The translations under genes and the position numbers were made by a program. This document shows, one piece after another, positions 1 to 7,221 of a stretch of DNA of 35,097 bases. The stretch lies in contig JAEWWJ010000071.1 of the NCBI GenBank assembly GCA_023396415.1, positions 1 to 35,097 of the forward strand. The letters run 5' to 3'. This DNA comes from Bacteroidota bacterium (GTDB lineage Bacteria; Bacteroidota; Bacteroidia; Bacteroidales; F082). The first letter of the stretch is position 1; each line of letters starts with the position of its first letter. The notes beneath the pieces were generated by a model. That model was not told where the DNA came from, ran no database searches, and saw only the letters and a list, made by a program, of their open reading frames with translations.

Positions 1-1
1 C

Positions 2-24
2 GGGGCATCGAGCCCCTCCGTTTT
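2..24 (+). terminator. Possible rho-independent terminator of a gene left of the window
   Basis: A GGGGC/GCCCC hairpin (positions 2-6 and 12-16, loop of five) is followed by TCCGTTTT. This looks like the end of a transcription unit lying outside the window. The stem is short and the T-run interrupted, so the call is tentative. Confidence 0.35.
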
Positions 25-909
25 AACCCAACAAAACTCCAACGCGGCATTACCCATTATTAATAACACATGTGTCAAATATTAATAAATTAACCCAAAA
101 ACTGTAAACAAATTTCAGGACGAGTCACCTCAATTTTTACACCGAGCCAAGTGGTCACTGATCATAGCCAAAATGTCGAAGTGCCCCAAATTTTCAAATT
201 TTCAAATCCTTGCGTTTTGAATCTCTCAGCATCGAAGCCCGAATTTCAACGTCAACCTCTCCTTGCTCTAGCTCCTATCTAAGTCCATACCAAGTCCGTA
301 TCAAGTCTCCTTACGAACATTTTTCACAATAGAAGTTTTTAGGCCTTAAAAATGCTTTGATTTGGACTTGATTTGAGACGAAAATTGACATAAATCGAAA
401 TTCTGTAAGAGACTGTTATCCGTTGACAAAACCCTGCTCCTCGAAGGTCACATTTTTCAAAACGTCGTGCAGATTGAAGTCAAATAGCTTTGATAGGGGT
501 TTAAAAAAGGCTTTCTGTATGCAAAGTGTATGCAACTCACCACTTTCCCCAGCATTGACGCGGCTTTCCCCCCATTTTGACTACACATGAACTAGGGAAG
601 ACCCCTATGAGGTCTATCGAATCAGGATGGAAAAACATGCTTTTTATGCACTACAACCAAAAATGTTTGAAGATCGAAGGTCGGAAGGTCTGAAGTTTGA
701 AAGTCAAAACCTCAAATTTTCTAATCATCCAAACCTTCACTCAGTCTCTTAGTGCCCGAGTCCCTTAGTCTCCCCTCCGCTCAAGTCGCTTCGTTCGCTC
801 AAGTCACTTCGTTCGCTAAATTCGCTCTGTCACCCATCAACCACGCTTGCTTTTTTTACTGTTTTAGCTTAATTTAGCTTCCTAAAATCACCTTTTAAAA
901 TAACACGCC
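25..909. other. Gene-free leader region rich in short degenerate repeats
   Basis: About 0.9 kb with no credible reading frame on either strand. It holds several families of short imperfect repeats: AAGTCC-type units spaced 11-12 bp near 282-310, GAAGGTC-type units near 668-700, CTTAGT-type units near 748-770, and an 18-bp tandem repeat at 778-831. An 8-bp inverted repeat (ATAGGGGT near 494, ACCCCTAT near 602) is about 100 bp apart. I see no clear TAnnTTTG promoter in front of the gene at 910. The composition suggests a repeat-accumulating intergenic region rather than a decayed gene. Confidence 0.6.
778..831. repeat. 18-bp tandem repeat, three units
   Basis: Units at 778-795 and 796-813 differ at one base (CGCTCAAGTCGCTTCGTT and CGCTCAAGTCACTTCGTT). 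The third unit, 814-831, is degenerate. It lies about 80 bp before the start codon of the secreted protein gene at 910. Confidence 0.75.
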
Positions 910-3357
910 ATGAAAAAATTTTTCTTCACATTTGTTTTTATTTTATCCCTCTCTTGGTTGTATGGGCAAACCCAGAATTTTGCAACCATTAGGGTCGTCT
1001 TTCCATTCGCAGTGAGCAACGTTATTTTTGAAGGATGGTCACCCTATCAAGTTGTTGCAATGACAAATACCGGACCAAGAGAGTATCAGACACAAATTTT
1101 ACTTTCAGCATCAAAAAATTTCATTTTTTACATAAAATACAATATCGTCGGATACGAAGGTGTATATTACGTTTCAGCCGGAAATGACTATAAGGGGAAT
1201 AGAATACCCCATAGATTAGATGCCCATGGTATAAAGTATGCCAAAGTATTCATTAACAATCAATTGATTAGTAATCTTTACACCATAAAAAACGATCAGA
1301 ATAATGGATTTAACATCGCTTTTCAGTTGAATGAATTCAATAATATTGTTCCTTTTAACAATCCCTCGCAACTGCATTTTACAACGGATGACCGTATTCC
1401 ACCCGAGGCACATCATCACCAGGCCTACTTGAATACTGATGTTCCTATGCCGGGCGATATCAATCTTGCGGGATGGATCATCGCGATGTCCGACAATAAT
1501 TATCAAGAAGAATCAAAAGTTGAAATAGATTTTATTCGTGTTTATGGATTTAATGGCAATGATTCTACATTATTGTGTTCACAAAATTACAATACATACG
1601 ATCCCGTAAATGACGGAGGTTTGTATTTACGCTACCCATTTTTTCCTCCCGGACATGATGAACATAGCCCACTCCCGGCCAGTATAACAAATGGAGTGCT
1701 TAGTTTTTTTGCATCTGATCACCGAAAGAGTGTACCACATTTGTGGACACAAAAGTACGCCCAGCCTAATGGTTTTGCATTTGATGGATATAAACTGCAT
1801 TGCAAGGCTCGCATAACTGGTCATGCAGTGATTCAGGCCGGAATTGACTTTCGAAATGCCTCTAATACTGTCCACGAACTTGGTGTCTCATCTTGGTATT
1901 TTCACAACAATGGACAATGGCAAGATGTAATTTTTGATAGCCGATCTTTTACAACCAACAATTCATTAACAGGCAAGTTGCTGTTTTATAATGATATAGA
2001 ATCAGAAATTCCTCAAGCAGTTAATAGTGATTTTTACGTGCAACTTTTTGATAACGGCACTTCTGTTGGTTCACCGCAGATAGTTCAGCAAGGCGCCGCC
2101 TTTGTTTTCGATGGCTTAGATGCAGAAAAACAATACAATCTTCGCTTGTGGGAACAAACTGATAACCAACTTCTATCCAATTCATGGGGATGGAACAACT
2201 GGGGTGGCGTAACTGCACTAGACGCATTGATTATTAGTTATATAACCATTGAAAGTAATATCACTGAAAGCTTCCCTTGGATTGTACCTGCACCCGGACA
2301 AGGCATCACCCCTTTTGCCTTCAAAAACGCCGATGTAAACTCCAGCAACACATTATCCAGCCTCGATGCACTAACCGTCCTGTATCGAACGATCAATTAC
2401 CCGGGGACTTCGCCTTTTCCGGGTGGAAAACCTAATTTTATTGCAACAGCAAAAAAACAACCCTCTTTAACCTCAAATACTTATCCTTATGCTCCCGACA
2501 TCCCTTTCAATGCTTATGGAAACTACCAGCCCAATACATTTAGCAATCAAGTGTATCAGCAAGCAACTCTGCCACCTGTTTCACCGGGTCTGAATGTGGT
2601 AAACGTGTTTCTTTCTGCTACCGGTGATATGAATGCTTCTAAAGGGCCTGAAACAAAAATGAAAAATCCGGCACAGATCACCTATCGCAACACGCGAAAA
2701 GTAGCAGAGCAAGAAGTTATTGATTTGAATTTTTATTTGGATGGCAATCCAACACTGGCAGCTTTTAATTTAAACTTAAATTACAATCCCGAACAGGTAG
2801 AAATAGTAAGTGTCAATGATTGCAAAGTATTCCGAAATGATGTTGAAAAAGCAAGACTTTCAGTAGCTTGGATAGATACCGAAGGTAAAACTTTTACAAA
2901 AGATACACCGGTGTTAAACCTTAGCATACGCCTTAAAAATGAAATAACTGAAAACGATCATCTTTTCAGCATCGCTGATGGAACATGTTGGGCGGATACG
3001 AAAGCAACGGAACTTCACAACATCCAGCTCATAACTGACAAAGTGGAGACAGCAGTTAGTTTAAACGATGATATGAAAACCAAATTCATGTTTTCCAATT
3101 ATCCCAATCCTTTTACCAATAACTCATTTTTAAAATTTAGGATTGACGAGCCCTCTGAAATCGTACTTACCATCAGCAATACTTTAGGGGTAACAGTTCA
3201 AAATCAAAATTATAGCGAGCTGCGGACAGGAATAGTTCTACTGGAAATAAACCGAAAGATGCTCAATGAAAATGGGATATATAATTATATTTTAAAGATC
3301 AAAAATAATACATCCGAACATATTATTCAAGGCAAGCTCGTCTTGATAGATAACTAA
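910..3357 (+). CDS. Secreted T9SS-sorted protein with dockerin-like and cohesin-like regions
   Basis: The 815-residue product starts with a signal peptide (MKKFFFTFVFILSLSWLYGQ) and ends with a T9SS type A sorting domain (about 727-815, motif NYPNPF). It should therefore cross the outer membrane and be anchored to the surface or released. Residues 20-400 are probably beta-rich but I do not recognise a family. Two dockerin-like repeats follow, GGVTALDALIISYIT (about 431-446) and ADVNSSNTLSSLDALTVLYR (about 473-493). The region at about 600-715 resembles a cohesin-type immunoglobulin-like fold. The gene stands alone between two gene-poor stretches. The T9SS assignment is firm; the dockerin and cohesin labels rest on reading motifs by eye. 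Function is unknown, with surface adhesion or glycan attachment as possibilities. Confidence 0.85.
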   Translation: MKKFFFTFVFILSLSWLYGQTQNFATIRVVFPFAVSNVIFEGWSPYQVVAMTNTGPREYQTQILLSASKNFIFYIKYNIVGYEGVYYVSAGNDYKGNRIPHRLDAHGIKYAKVFINNQLISNLYTIKNDQNNGFNIAFQLNEFNNIVPFNNPSQLHFTTDDRIPPEAHHHQAYLNTDVPMPGDINLAGWIIAMSDNNYQEESKVEIDFIRVYGFNGNDSTLLCSQNYNTYDPVNDGGLYLRYPFFPPGHDEHSPLPASITNGVLSFFASDHRKSVPHLWTQKYAQPNGFAFDGYKLHCKARITGHAVIQAGIDFRNASNTVHELGVSSWYFHNNGQWQDVIFDSRSFTTNNSLTGKLLFYNDIESEIPQAVNSDFYVQLFDNGTSVGSPQIVQQGAAFVFDGLDAEKQYNLRLWEQTDNQLLSNSWGWNNWGGVTALDALIISYITIESNITESFPWIVPAPGQGITPFAFKNADVNSSNTLSSLDALTVLYRTINYPGTSPFPGGKPNFIATAKKQPSLTSNTYPYAPDIPFNAYGNYQPNTFSNQVYQQATLPPVSPGLNVVNVFLSATGDMNASKGPETKMKNPAQITYRNTRKVAEQEVIDLNFYLDGNPTLAAFNLNLNYNPEQVEIVSVNDCKVFRNDVEKARLSVAWIDTEGKTFTKDTPVLNLSIRLKNEITENDHLFSIADGTCWADTKATELHNIQLITDKVETAVSLNDDMKTKFMFSNYPNPFTNNSFLKFRIDEPSEIVLTISNTLGVTVQNQNYSELRTGIVLLEINRKMLNENGIYNYILKIKNNTSEHIIQGKLVLIDN

Positions 3358-3512
3358 GCGCTATTTTCTGACTTGTAAAAAACTTGAAGTACGTTAAATC
3401 AATCATTTCAAAACCAGCTCATTACTAAGGTGAGAGGATTTACCTACAATAAAATTTTCTATAACATGATTTATAATAAAAATGGTTTATTTATAAGAAA
3501 CAAAATAAAGCC

Positions 3513-3690
3513 ATGAAACTACTCAATACATTTTAGGCAATCATTGGCCTACTTAGCTTTAACCCAATTATGGGTCAGCTTGCATATGTTGAATCAAACG
3601 GATCTAACCGACAATGATGCGATAATTCAAAGCTCTGTAGCTGCGACATTGTTTAGGGGAATTGTTTCACCTTTGGACACAGTTTTCTGA
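3513..3690 (+). pseudogene. Remnant of a small secreted protein gene
   Basis: An ATG at 3513 opens a signal-peptide-like frame (MKLLNTF, stop, AIIGLLSFNPIMGQLAYVES) interrupted by TAG at 3534-3536. The signal-like hydrophobic stretch continues in the same frame past this stop and ends in GQ, as signal peptides in this phylum often do. Around 3585-3610 the coding-looking frame changes, and the continuation TDNDAIIQSSVAATLFRG runs to TGA at 3688-3690. One nonsense change and one frameshift would explain it. The original product is not recognisable. It may be a truncated copy of a secreted or T9SS cargo gene, but chance resemblance is possible given its length. Confidence 0.45.
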
Positions 3691-3715
3691 ATACTCCCAC
3701 ACAAAACATGGAGTA

Positions 3716-3736
3716 ATGGAGTAATGCAAACTCCAT
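3716..3736. repeat. Inverted repeat ATGGAGT/ACTCCAT
   Basis: Seven-base arms at 3716-3722 and 3730-3736 with a seven-base loop, and a further direct copy of ATGGAGT at 3708-3714. No T-run follows, so it is not a typical terminator. It leads into a C-rich tract. Confidence 0.5.
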
Positions 3737-3841
3737 CCCTCCAAAACTCCACCACCCCACCACCCCATCACCCCATCTGCTCGTTTTCTTGTCAAAGCTG
3801 ACCTTTTACTGTAAGATGATTTCGGGCTGCACAAAACAAAC

Positions 3842-3849
3842 TACATTTG
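3842..3849 (+). promoter_or_regulatory. Bacteroidota -7 box before the EamA gene
   Basis: TACATTTG fits TAnnTTTG and lies 16 bp before the ATG at 3866. A TTTC about 18 bp upstream could serve as a weak -33 element. Confidence 0.4.
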
Positions 3850-3865
3850 ACGCTAAATCAGCACA

Positions 3866-4762
3866 ATGAATTTTACTACATACACTGGTGAATTGGCAGC
3901 CGTTTTGGTCGCCTTTTTTTGGACTATAACGGCCCTCTCTTTCGAGGTGGCCACCAAGCGCATCGGCTCTATGGCCGTCAACATCACCCGATTGGTGTTT
4001 GCTTTGGTGTTTTTATCCCTGTTCACATGGTGTTATCGCGGACTGCCATTTCCTACCGACGCTACGGCCCACGCTTGGATATGGCTGGGTCTGAGCGGAT
4101 TGGTGGGCTTTGTGTTTGGCGATTATTTTCTATTTCACAGTTACCGCCTCATCGGCTCCCGCATTGCCATGCTTATCATGACTTTTGTGCCACCGGTTAC
4201 TGCCTTATTGGGCTGGCTAATTCTGGGCGAAAAAATGACCGCACAACATCTGCTCGGCATGACCCTTACCGTTTCGGGAATCGCCATGACCATTTTTAGC
4301 AAGCCCAACGGACAAAAAATTCAGTTAAAATATCCCCTTATCGGACTTGTTTATGCTTTTTTTGGCGTGCTGGGCCAGGCAGGAGGATTGGTCTTGAGCA
4401 AATACGGGATGCAAGATTACAGTCCGTTTGCAAGCACACAAATCAGAATTATTGTGGGAGCCATTGGCTTTGGAATCATCATCGCTTTCACAGGAAAGAC
4501 GAAGTCCATCATTCAATCACTGAAAAACAAAAAAGCCTTGGCAGGCGTGACGATGGGATCGTTTTTTGGGCCTTTTCTTGGCGTTTCGTTTTCGCTGGTA
4601 GCCATCCAAAACACCTCCACCGGCATCGCTTCCACCATCATGGCCATTGTTCCTATTCTGATCATTCCACCGGCAGCCATGCTTTTCAAACAAAAAGTTT
4701 CCTTGTTAGATTTTATCGGCGCCACCATTAGCGTGGGAGGAGTAGTGTTGTTTTTTATCTAA
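3866..4762 (+). CDS. EamA/DMT-superfamily transporter
   Basis: A 298-residue inner-membrane protein with about ten hydrophobic helices arranged as two homologous five-helix halves (about 10-142 and 155-298), the usual DMT layout. Typical features are the N-terminal stretch GELAAVLVAFFWTITALSFE, the end of the first half LGEKMTAQHLLGMTLTVSGI, and the end of the second half IGATISVGGVVLFF. Family members export or import small metabolites such as amino acids and their derivatives. The substrate cannot be read from the sequence. The gene is alone, with its own -7 box upstream and a hairpin downstream at 4810-4830. Confidence 0.9.
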   Translation: MNFTTYTGELAAVLVAFFWTITALSFEVATKRIGSMAVNITRLVFALVFLSLFTWCYRGLPFPTDATAHAWIWLGLSGLVGFVFGDYFLFHSYRLIGSRIAMLIMTFVPPVTALLGWLILGEKMTAQHLLGMTLTVSGIAMTIFSKPNGQKIQLKYPLIGLVYAFFGVLGQAGGLVLSKYGMQDYSPFASTQIRIIVGAIGFGIIIAFTGKTKSIIQSLKNKKALAGVTMGSFFGPFLGVSFSLVAIQNTSTGIASTIMAIVPILIIPPAAMLFKQKVSLLDFIGATISVGGVVLFFI

Positions 4763-4795
4763 CACTCCCAACTTTTATATACAAAGTGCTGACCG

Positions 4796-4842
4796 TCATT
4801 TCGACTGAGAAATTCTGCTCAGCAGAATTTTTGAGGGAGGAT
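4796..4842. repeat. GTCATTTCGACT-type intergenic repeat copy
   Basis: The stretch starts with GTCATTTCGACTGAGAAATT and ends near AGGGAGGATTTGAATCTCC. It resembles the element at 34359-34387, which has the same GTCATTTCGACTG head and a GGGAGAAA-type tail. A hairpin lies inside it. Confidence 0.55.
4810..4835 (+). terminator. Perfect hairpin downstream of the EamA gene
   Basis: AAATTCTGCT (4810-4819) and AGCAGAATTT (4821-4830) are exact reverse complements separated by one base, followed by TTGAG. The T-run is short, but the position 48 bp after the transporter stop suits a terminator. Folding at both DNA and RNA level is possible, and the hairpin lies inside an intergenic repeat. Confidence 0.45.
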
Positions 4843-5005
4843 TTGAATCTCCGATCATGCAATATATTTCGCTCCGTTCAAACCTATCCGGTTCTCAGCC
4901 ATTTCTTCAATGATGATTTCATTCCTACATAACTGCCGGATACGCCCAAATCTTTGTTTTCGCCCCCGAAAACTGATCTTTCCATGTGCAAAGCGATGAA
5001 CTTTG

Positions 5006-5013
5006 TATTTTTG
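5006..5013 (+). promoter_or_regulatory. -7 box before the peptidase gene
   Basis: TATTTTTG fits TAnnTTTG and lies 39 bp before the ATG at 5053. No clear -33 element was seen. Confidence 0.35.
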
Positions 5014-5052
5014 ATTTTCAATTGAAACTGTGATTCATTTAAAAATCTAACC

Positions 5053-6267
5053 ATGAAACAAATTACCACTTCTTCCGCCCTTCTCGTGTTGATGTTGTTG
5101 CTGCTTCCAACCCTGATTAAGGCTCAGGAAACGCCTGTTGTCAAAGACAAAAAAGCCTACGAGTTTACGATGACCAAAGAGGTTGCGCACACTCCTGTTC
5201 CTAACCAATACCGTTCGGGAACCTGCTGGAGCTTCTCCGGCGTTGGCTTGCTCGAAGCTGAAATTCTACGCAAAACAGGCAAAACCCTCGATCTTTCTGA
5301 GATGTTTGTCGTTCGCAATGCGTATTCCGTCAAAGCCGAAAAATATGTCCGTTTGCATGGCAACCTCAACCTCTCAGCAGGTGGTGGTTTCAGCGATGTC
5401 ATTATGGTGATGAACAATTTCGGAATGGTGCCCGAATCGGTGTATGCCGGACTTGTTATTGGTGAGGAAAAACATACCCATGGCGAAATGGACGATGTGC
5501 TCAAAGCCTATGCTGACGGCGTTTTGAAAAATGGCAACCGTAAACTTACGCCTGTTTGGCACAAAGGTTTCGATGCTTTGCTTGACACCTACTTGGGCGA
5601 ATACCCCCATGAATTTGAATTTGAAGGCAAAAAATACACTCCTCAAAGCTTCAGCCAAAGCCTTGGAATCAGCACTTCCGACTATGTTGAACTAACCTCA
5701 TTCAGCCATAAGCCTCTTTATCAGCCTTATATTCAGGAAATTCCCGATAACTGGATGTGGAGCGAAACCTACAACATCACCCTTGATGAACTGATCGAAA
5801 CCATTGATGCCGCTTTGATGAACGGCTACGCTGTGGCCTGGGGTGCCGATGTGAGCGAAAAAGGCTTCTCATGGAAAAACGGTGTGGCCATCGTTCCCGA
5901 AGAGAGTGTTAAAGACCTTTCAGGAACCGAGAAAGAACGCTGGGAAGCCCTCACCCCTGCCGAACGCAAAAAGTCAATGTTCAGCTTTGAAGAAATTGTT
6001 CCTGAAAAAAATATTACCGACGAAATGCGCCAAAAGGCTTACGACAATTACGAAACAACCGACGACCACGGAATGTTGTTGGTGGGCATTGCAACTGACC
6101 AAAATGGTCATAAATACTATAAGGTGAAAAACTCATGGGGAACCGAAGACCATGTTTATGAAGGGTATTTGTTTGCCTCAGTGCCTTTTGTAAAGTATAA
6201 AACCATGAACATCGCCGTTCATAAAGATGCGATTCCAAAACCAATACGCAAGAAATTGGGCTTATAG
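5053..6267 (+). CDS. Exported C1-family cysteine peptidase, bleomycin hydrolase/PepC type
   Basis: A 404-residue papain-fold peptidase of the bleomycin hydrolase (C1B) group. The oxyanion Gln and catalytic Cys lie in NQYRSGTCWSFS (Q52, C58), the catalytic His in DDHGMLLVG (H339) and the Asn in KNSWG (N360), so the active site is complete. The N-terminus MKQITTSSALLVLMLLLLPT followed by LIKAQE looks like a signal peptide cleaved before QE, placing the enzyme in the periplasm. Classical PepC and bleomycin hydrolases are cytoplasmic aminopeptidases, but exported versions are common in Bacteroidota. It stands alone between a -7 box and a strong terminator. A role in digesting imported peptides would fit the amino-acid-fermenting genes nearby, but that link is inference. 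Confidence 0.93.
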   Translation: MKQITTSSALLVLMLLLLPTLIKAQETPVVKDKKAYEFTMTKEVAHTPVPNQYRSGTCWSFSGVGLLEAEILRKTGKTLDLSEMFVVRNAYSVKAEKYVRLHGNLNLSAGGGFSDVIMVMNNFGMVPESVYAGLVIGEEKHTHGEMDDVLKAYADGVLKNGNRKLTPVWHKGFDALLDTYLGEYPHEFEFEGKKYTPQSFSQSLGISTSDYVELTSFSHKPLYQPYIQEIPDNWMWSETYNITLDELIETIDAALMNGYAVAWGADVSEKGFSWKNGVAIVPEESVKDLSGTEKERWEALTPAERKKSMFSFEEIVPEKNITDEMRQKAYDNYETTDDHGMLLVGIATDQNGHKYYKVKNSWGTEDHVYEGYLFASVPFVKYKTMNIAVHKDAIPKPIRKKLGL

Positions 6268-6275
6268 TCCCTCAC

Positions 6276-6302
6276 AAAAAAGCAGGTTAGACCTGCTTTT
6301 TT
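6276..6302 (+). terminator. Rho-independent terminator after the peptidase gene
   Basis: AGCAGGT (6281-6287) pairs with ACCTGCT (6291-6297) across a TAG loop, extended by A5 and T5 on either side. It begins 9 bp after the stop codon. It also argues against a start at about 6301 for the next gene. Confidence 0.9.
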
Positions 6303-6350
6303 GCTTTTAGGCAGTTTGCTTCCTCACTGCTTTCAATGGCTTTTTCTTCC

Positions 6351-6358
6351 TACTTTTG
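6351..6358 (+). promoter_or_regulatory. -7 box before the DjlA-like gene
   Basis: TACTTTTG fits TAnnTTTG and lies 14 bp before the ATG at 6373. This supports 6373 over the upstream non-ATG start. Confidence 0.45.
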
Positions 6359-6372
6359 CAAAAAAATATATT

Positions 6373-7176
6373 ATGTTTTCTTTCTTTTCGATCGTTTTGA
6401 TCGTTGTTGTTGCCCTCATCATTTTCAACCTACCCAAAGGAAATTCCAAACAAAAAAGCTCCGGAGGTTATTCCAAATGGATTGGAGGTGGGCTTGGGTG
6501 GGCTTTTGGCGGTCCTATTGGCGCATTGCTCGGCTATTCGTTCGGGCGGATGTTTGAAGGAATGGGATCGGCGAGGGTTGAAAACCAAGCTACCCGAAAA
6601 GCTGATTTCAACATAAGTCTGCTGGTGCTTTCAGCCGCCATCATGAAAGCCGATGGAGCAGTAAAACGGAACGAACTGGAGTATGTGAAGCAATTTCTGC
6701 TTCGTAACTTTGGAAAGGAAGCCGCCGATGAGTATCTGCTCATGCTGCGTGAAATACTGAAACAGGAAATAAAAATCGCTGAAGTGGCCTCACAAGTAGG
6801 TCGTTACATGGATTATTCCTCCAAACTTCAGCTGATGCACTACCTTTTTGGCATCGCCGCCGCCGACGGACAAATCAACGTTATCGAGCTGGATGCCATC
6901 AACAGCATTAGCGGATATCTTGGTGTTTATCCTTCTGATTTTGCTTCTATCAAAGCGATGTTTGTGAAGGAAACCGATTCGGCCTACCGTATTTTGGGAC
7001 TGACGCCCGAAAGCACCGACGAAGAGCTGAAGAAGGCCTATCGCGAAATGGCGGTGAAATACCATCCCGATAAGGTAGGTCATTTGGGCGATGAGGTGCG
7101 CCTGGCCGCCGAAGAAAAGTTCAAACAGGTTACCGATGCCTACGAACAAATCAAGAAACAAAGGGGAATCAAATAA
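6373..7176 (+). CDS. djlA: DjlA-like membrane-anchored J-domain co-chaperone
   Basis: From the ATG at 6373 the protein has 267 residues. It has an N-terminal membrane helix (FFSIVLIVVVALIIFNL), a glycine-rich segment (GGGLGWAFGGPIGALLGYSF), a TerB-like helical domain (about 77-200) and a C-terminal J domain (205-267) with the HPD motif at 231-233. This order matches E. coli DjlA, which stimulates DnaK ATPase at the membrane. A longer reading from 6301 would begin inside the preceding terminator, and a -7 box lies between, so 6373 is preferred. The gene is single and converges with the porin gene; the stop codons are about 45 bp apart. Confidence 0.9.
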   Translation: MFSFFSIVLIVVVALIIFNLPKGNSKQKSSGGYSKWIGGGLGWAFGGPIGALLGYSFGRMFEGMGSARVENQATRKADFNISLLVLSAAIMKADGAVKRNELEYVKQFLLRNFGKEAADEYLLMLREILKQEIKIAEVASQVGRYMDYSSKLQLMHYLFGIAAADGQINVIELDAINSISGYLGVYPSDFASIKAMFVKETDSAYRILGLTPESTDEELKKAYREMAVKYHPDKVGHLGDEVRLAAEEKFKQVTDAYEQIKKQRGIK

Positions 7177-7221
7177 TCTGCATCCCAACCCCCGTCAGGG
7201 TTTGAGATTGAACATAAGCCG

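Larger units (their letters stand above)
3358..3865. other. Intergenic region with a gene remnant and C-rich repeats
   Basis: Between two plus-strand genes. It contains the decayed short gene at 3513-3690, a hairpin at 3716-3736 (ATGGAGT/ACTCCAT with a preceding direct copy of ATGGAGT), and a C-rich tract of CACCACCCC-like units at about 3749-3776. A TAnnTTTG promoter box sits at 3842-3849 just before the transporter gene. No intact gene is seen. Confidence 0.6.

Noticed and set aside
778..831. CRISPR array
   Set aside because: The 18-bp units are directly adjacent with no spacers, and no cas genes are present.
5157..5504. Antisense open frame within the peptidase gene
   Set aside because: It is a shadow of a well-supported gene with no recognisable protein features. 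Other antisense frames were dismissed for the same reason.
6301..6372. Longer N-terminus for the DjlA-like protein
   Set aside because: It would start with a non-ATG codon inside the preceding terminator, and a -7 box lies between it and the ATG at 6373.
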